Assembly: GCA_024762625.1 (NCBI GenBank)
Contig: JANTHA010000141.1
Span: forward strand, 1 to 5,783
Reading direction: 5' to 3'
Length of the DNA: 5,783 nucleotides
From: Thiotrichaceae bacterium
GTDB taxonomy: Bacteria; Pseudomonadota; Gammaproteobacteria; Thiotrichales; Thiotrichaceae
The position numbers and the translations under genes were made by a program. The notes beneath the pieces were generated by a model, which saw only the letters and a list, made by a program, of their open reading frames with translations, was not told where the DNA came from and ran no database searches. Below, piece after piece: positions 5,727 to 5,783 of the stretch (position 1 is the stretch's first letter; every line of letters begins with the position of its first letter).

Positions 5727-5783
5727 GGCATTTTCGCACGGAGAATGTGAGCATATAGTTAATATGTGACCATTCGAGTACGA

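Larger units (their letters stand above)
5467..5783. other. Non-coding AT-rich region upstream of ccoS, to the window edge
   Basis: No gene is seen on either strand in these 317 bases. The region carries the ccoS ribosome site, an AT-rich hairpin, promoter-like hexamers on both strands and an FNR-like box, each listed separately. The gene to the right must begin at or beyond the edge. A GTG at about 5767 stays open to the edge but has no ribosome site. Confidence 0.6.

Overview
The window reads as a chromosomal segment of a Gram-negative proteobacterium. All six convincing genes lie on the minus strand. Three things point to the organism type: type IV pilus minor pilins of the PilV/PilW kind, a CcoS maturation factor for cbb3-type cytochrome oxidase, and a near-consensus FNR/ANR site. 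Together they suggest a respiring beta- or gammaproteobacterium that meets low oxygen. I lean towards Betaproteobacteria, but the window alone does not prove it. I see no rRNA, tRNA, CRISPR array, insertion sequence or phage gene.

Layout in the direction of transcription, from right to left. (1) 5467-5783 is an AT-rich regulatory stretch upstream of ccoS. It holds promoter-like hexamers, several inverted repeats and, near the right edge, an FNR-like box that probably serves a gene outside the window. (2) ccoS (5272-5466) is a small membrane protein gene standing alone. (3) 4871-5271 is a non-coding gap of about 400 bases. It ends in three copies of a 9-base motif in front of a LysR-type regulator. 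(4) The LysR regulator (3974-4870) has a CysL-like effector domain and is closed by a strong hairpin terminator at 3901-3928. (5) Three genes form a probable operon: a conserved-looking 136-residue protein of unknown function (3364-3774), an AI-2E/PerM-family membrane protein (2228-3298), and a YgjP-like zinc metallopeptidase (1507-2235) that overlaps the membrane protein gene by 8 bases. (6) pilV (737-1342) and pilW (1-656, running off the left edge) encode minor pilins and look like the start of a minor-pilin operon.

The genes fall into separate jobs: respiratory oxidase assembly, transcription control, a membrane transporter/metalloprotease pair, and pilus assembly. Nothing ties all of them into one pathway. 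I did not find a clear undescribed system. The most interesting material is non-coding: the FNR-like site next to a solitary ccoS, the repeated motif in front of the LysR gene, and two short tandem repeats flanking the unknown gene.
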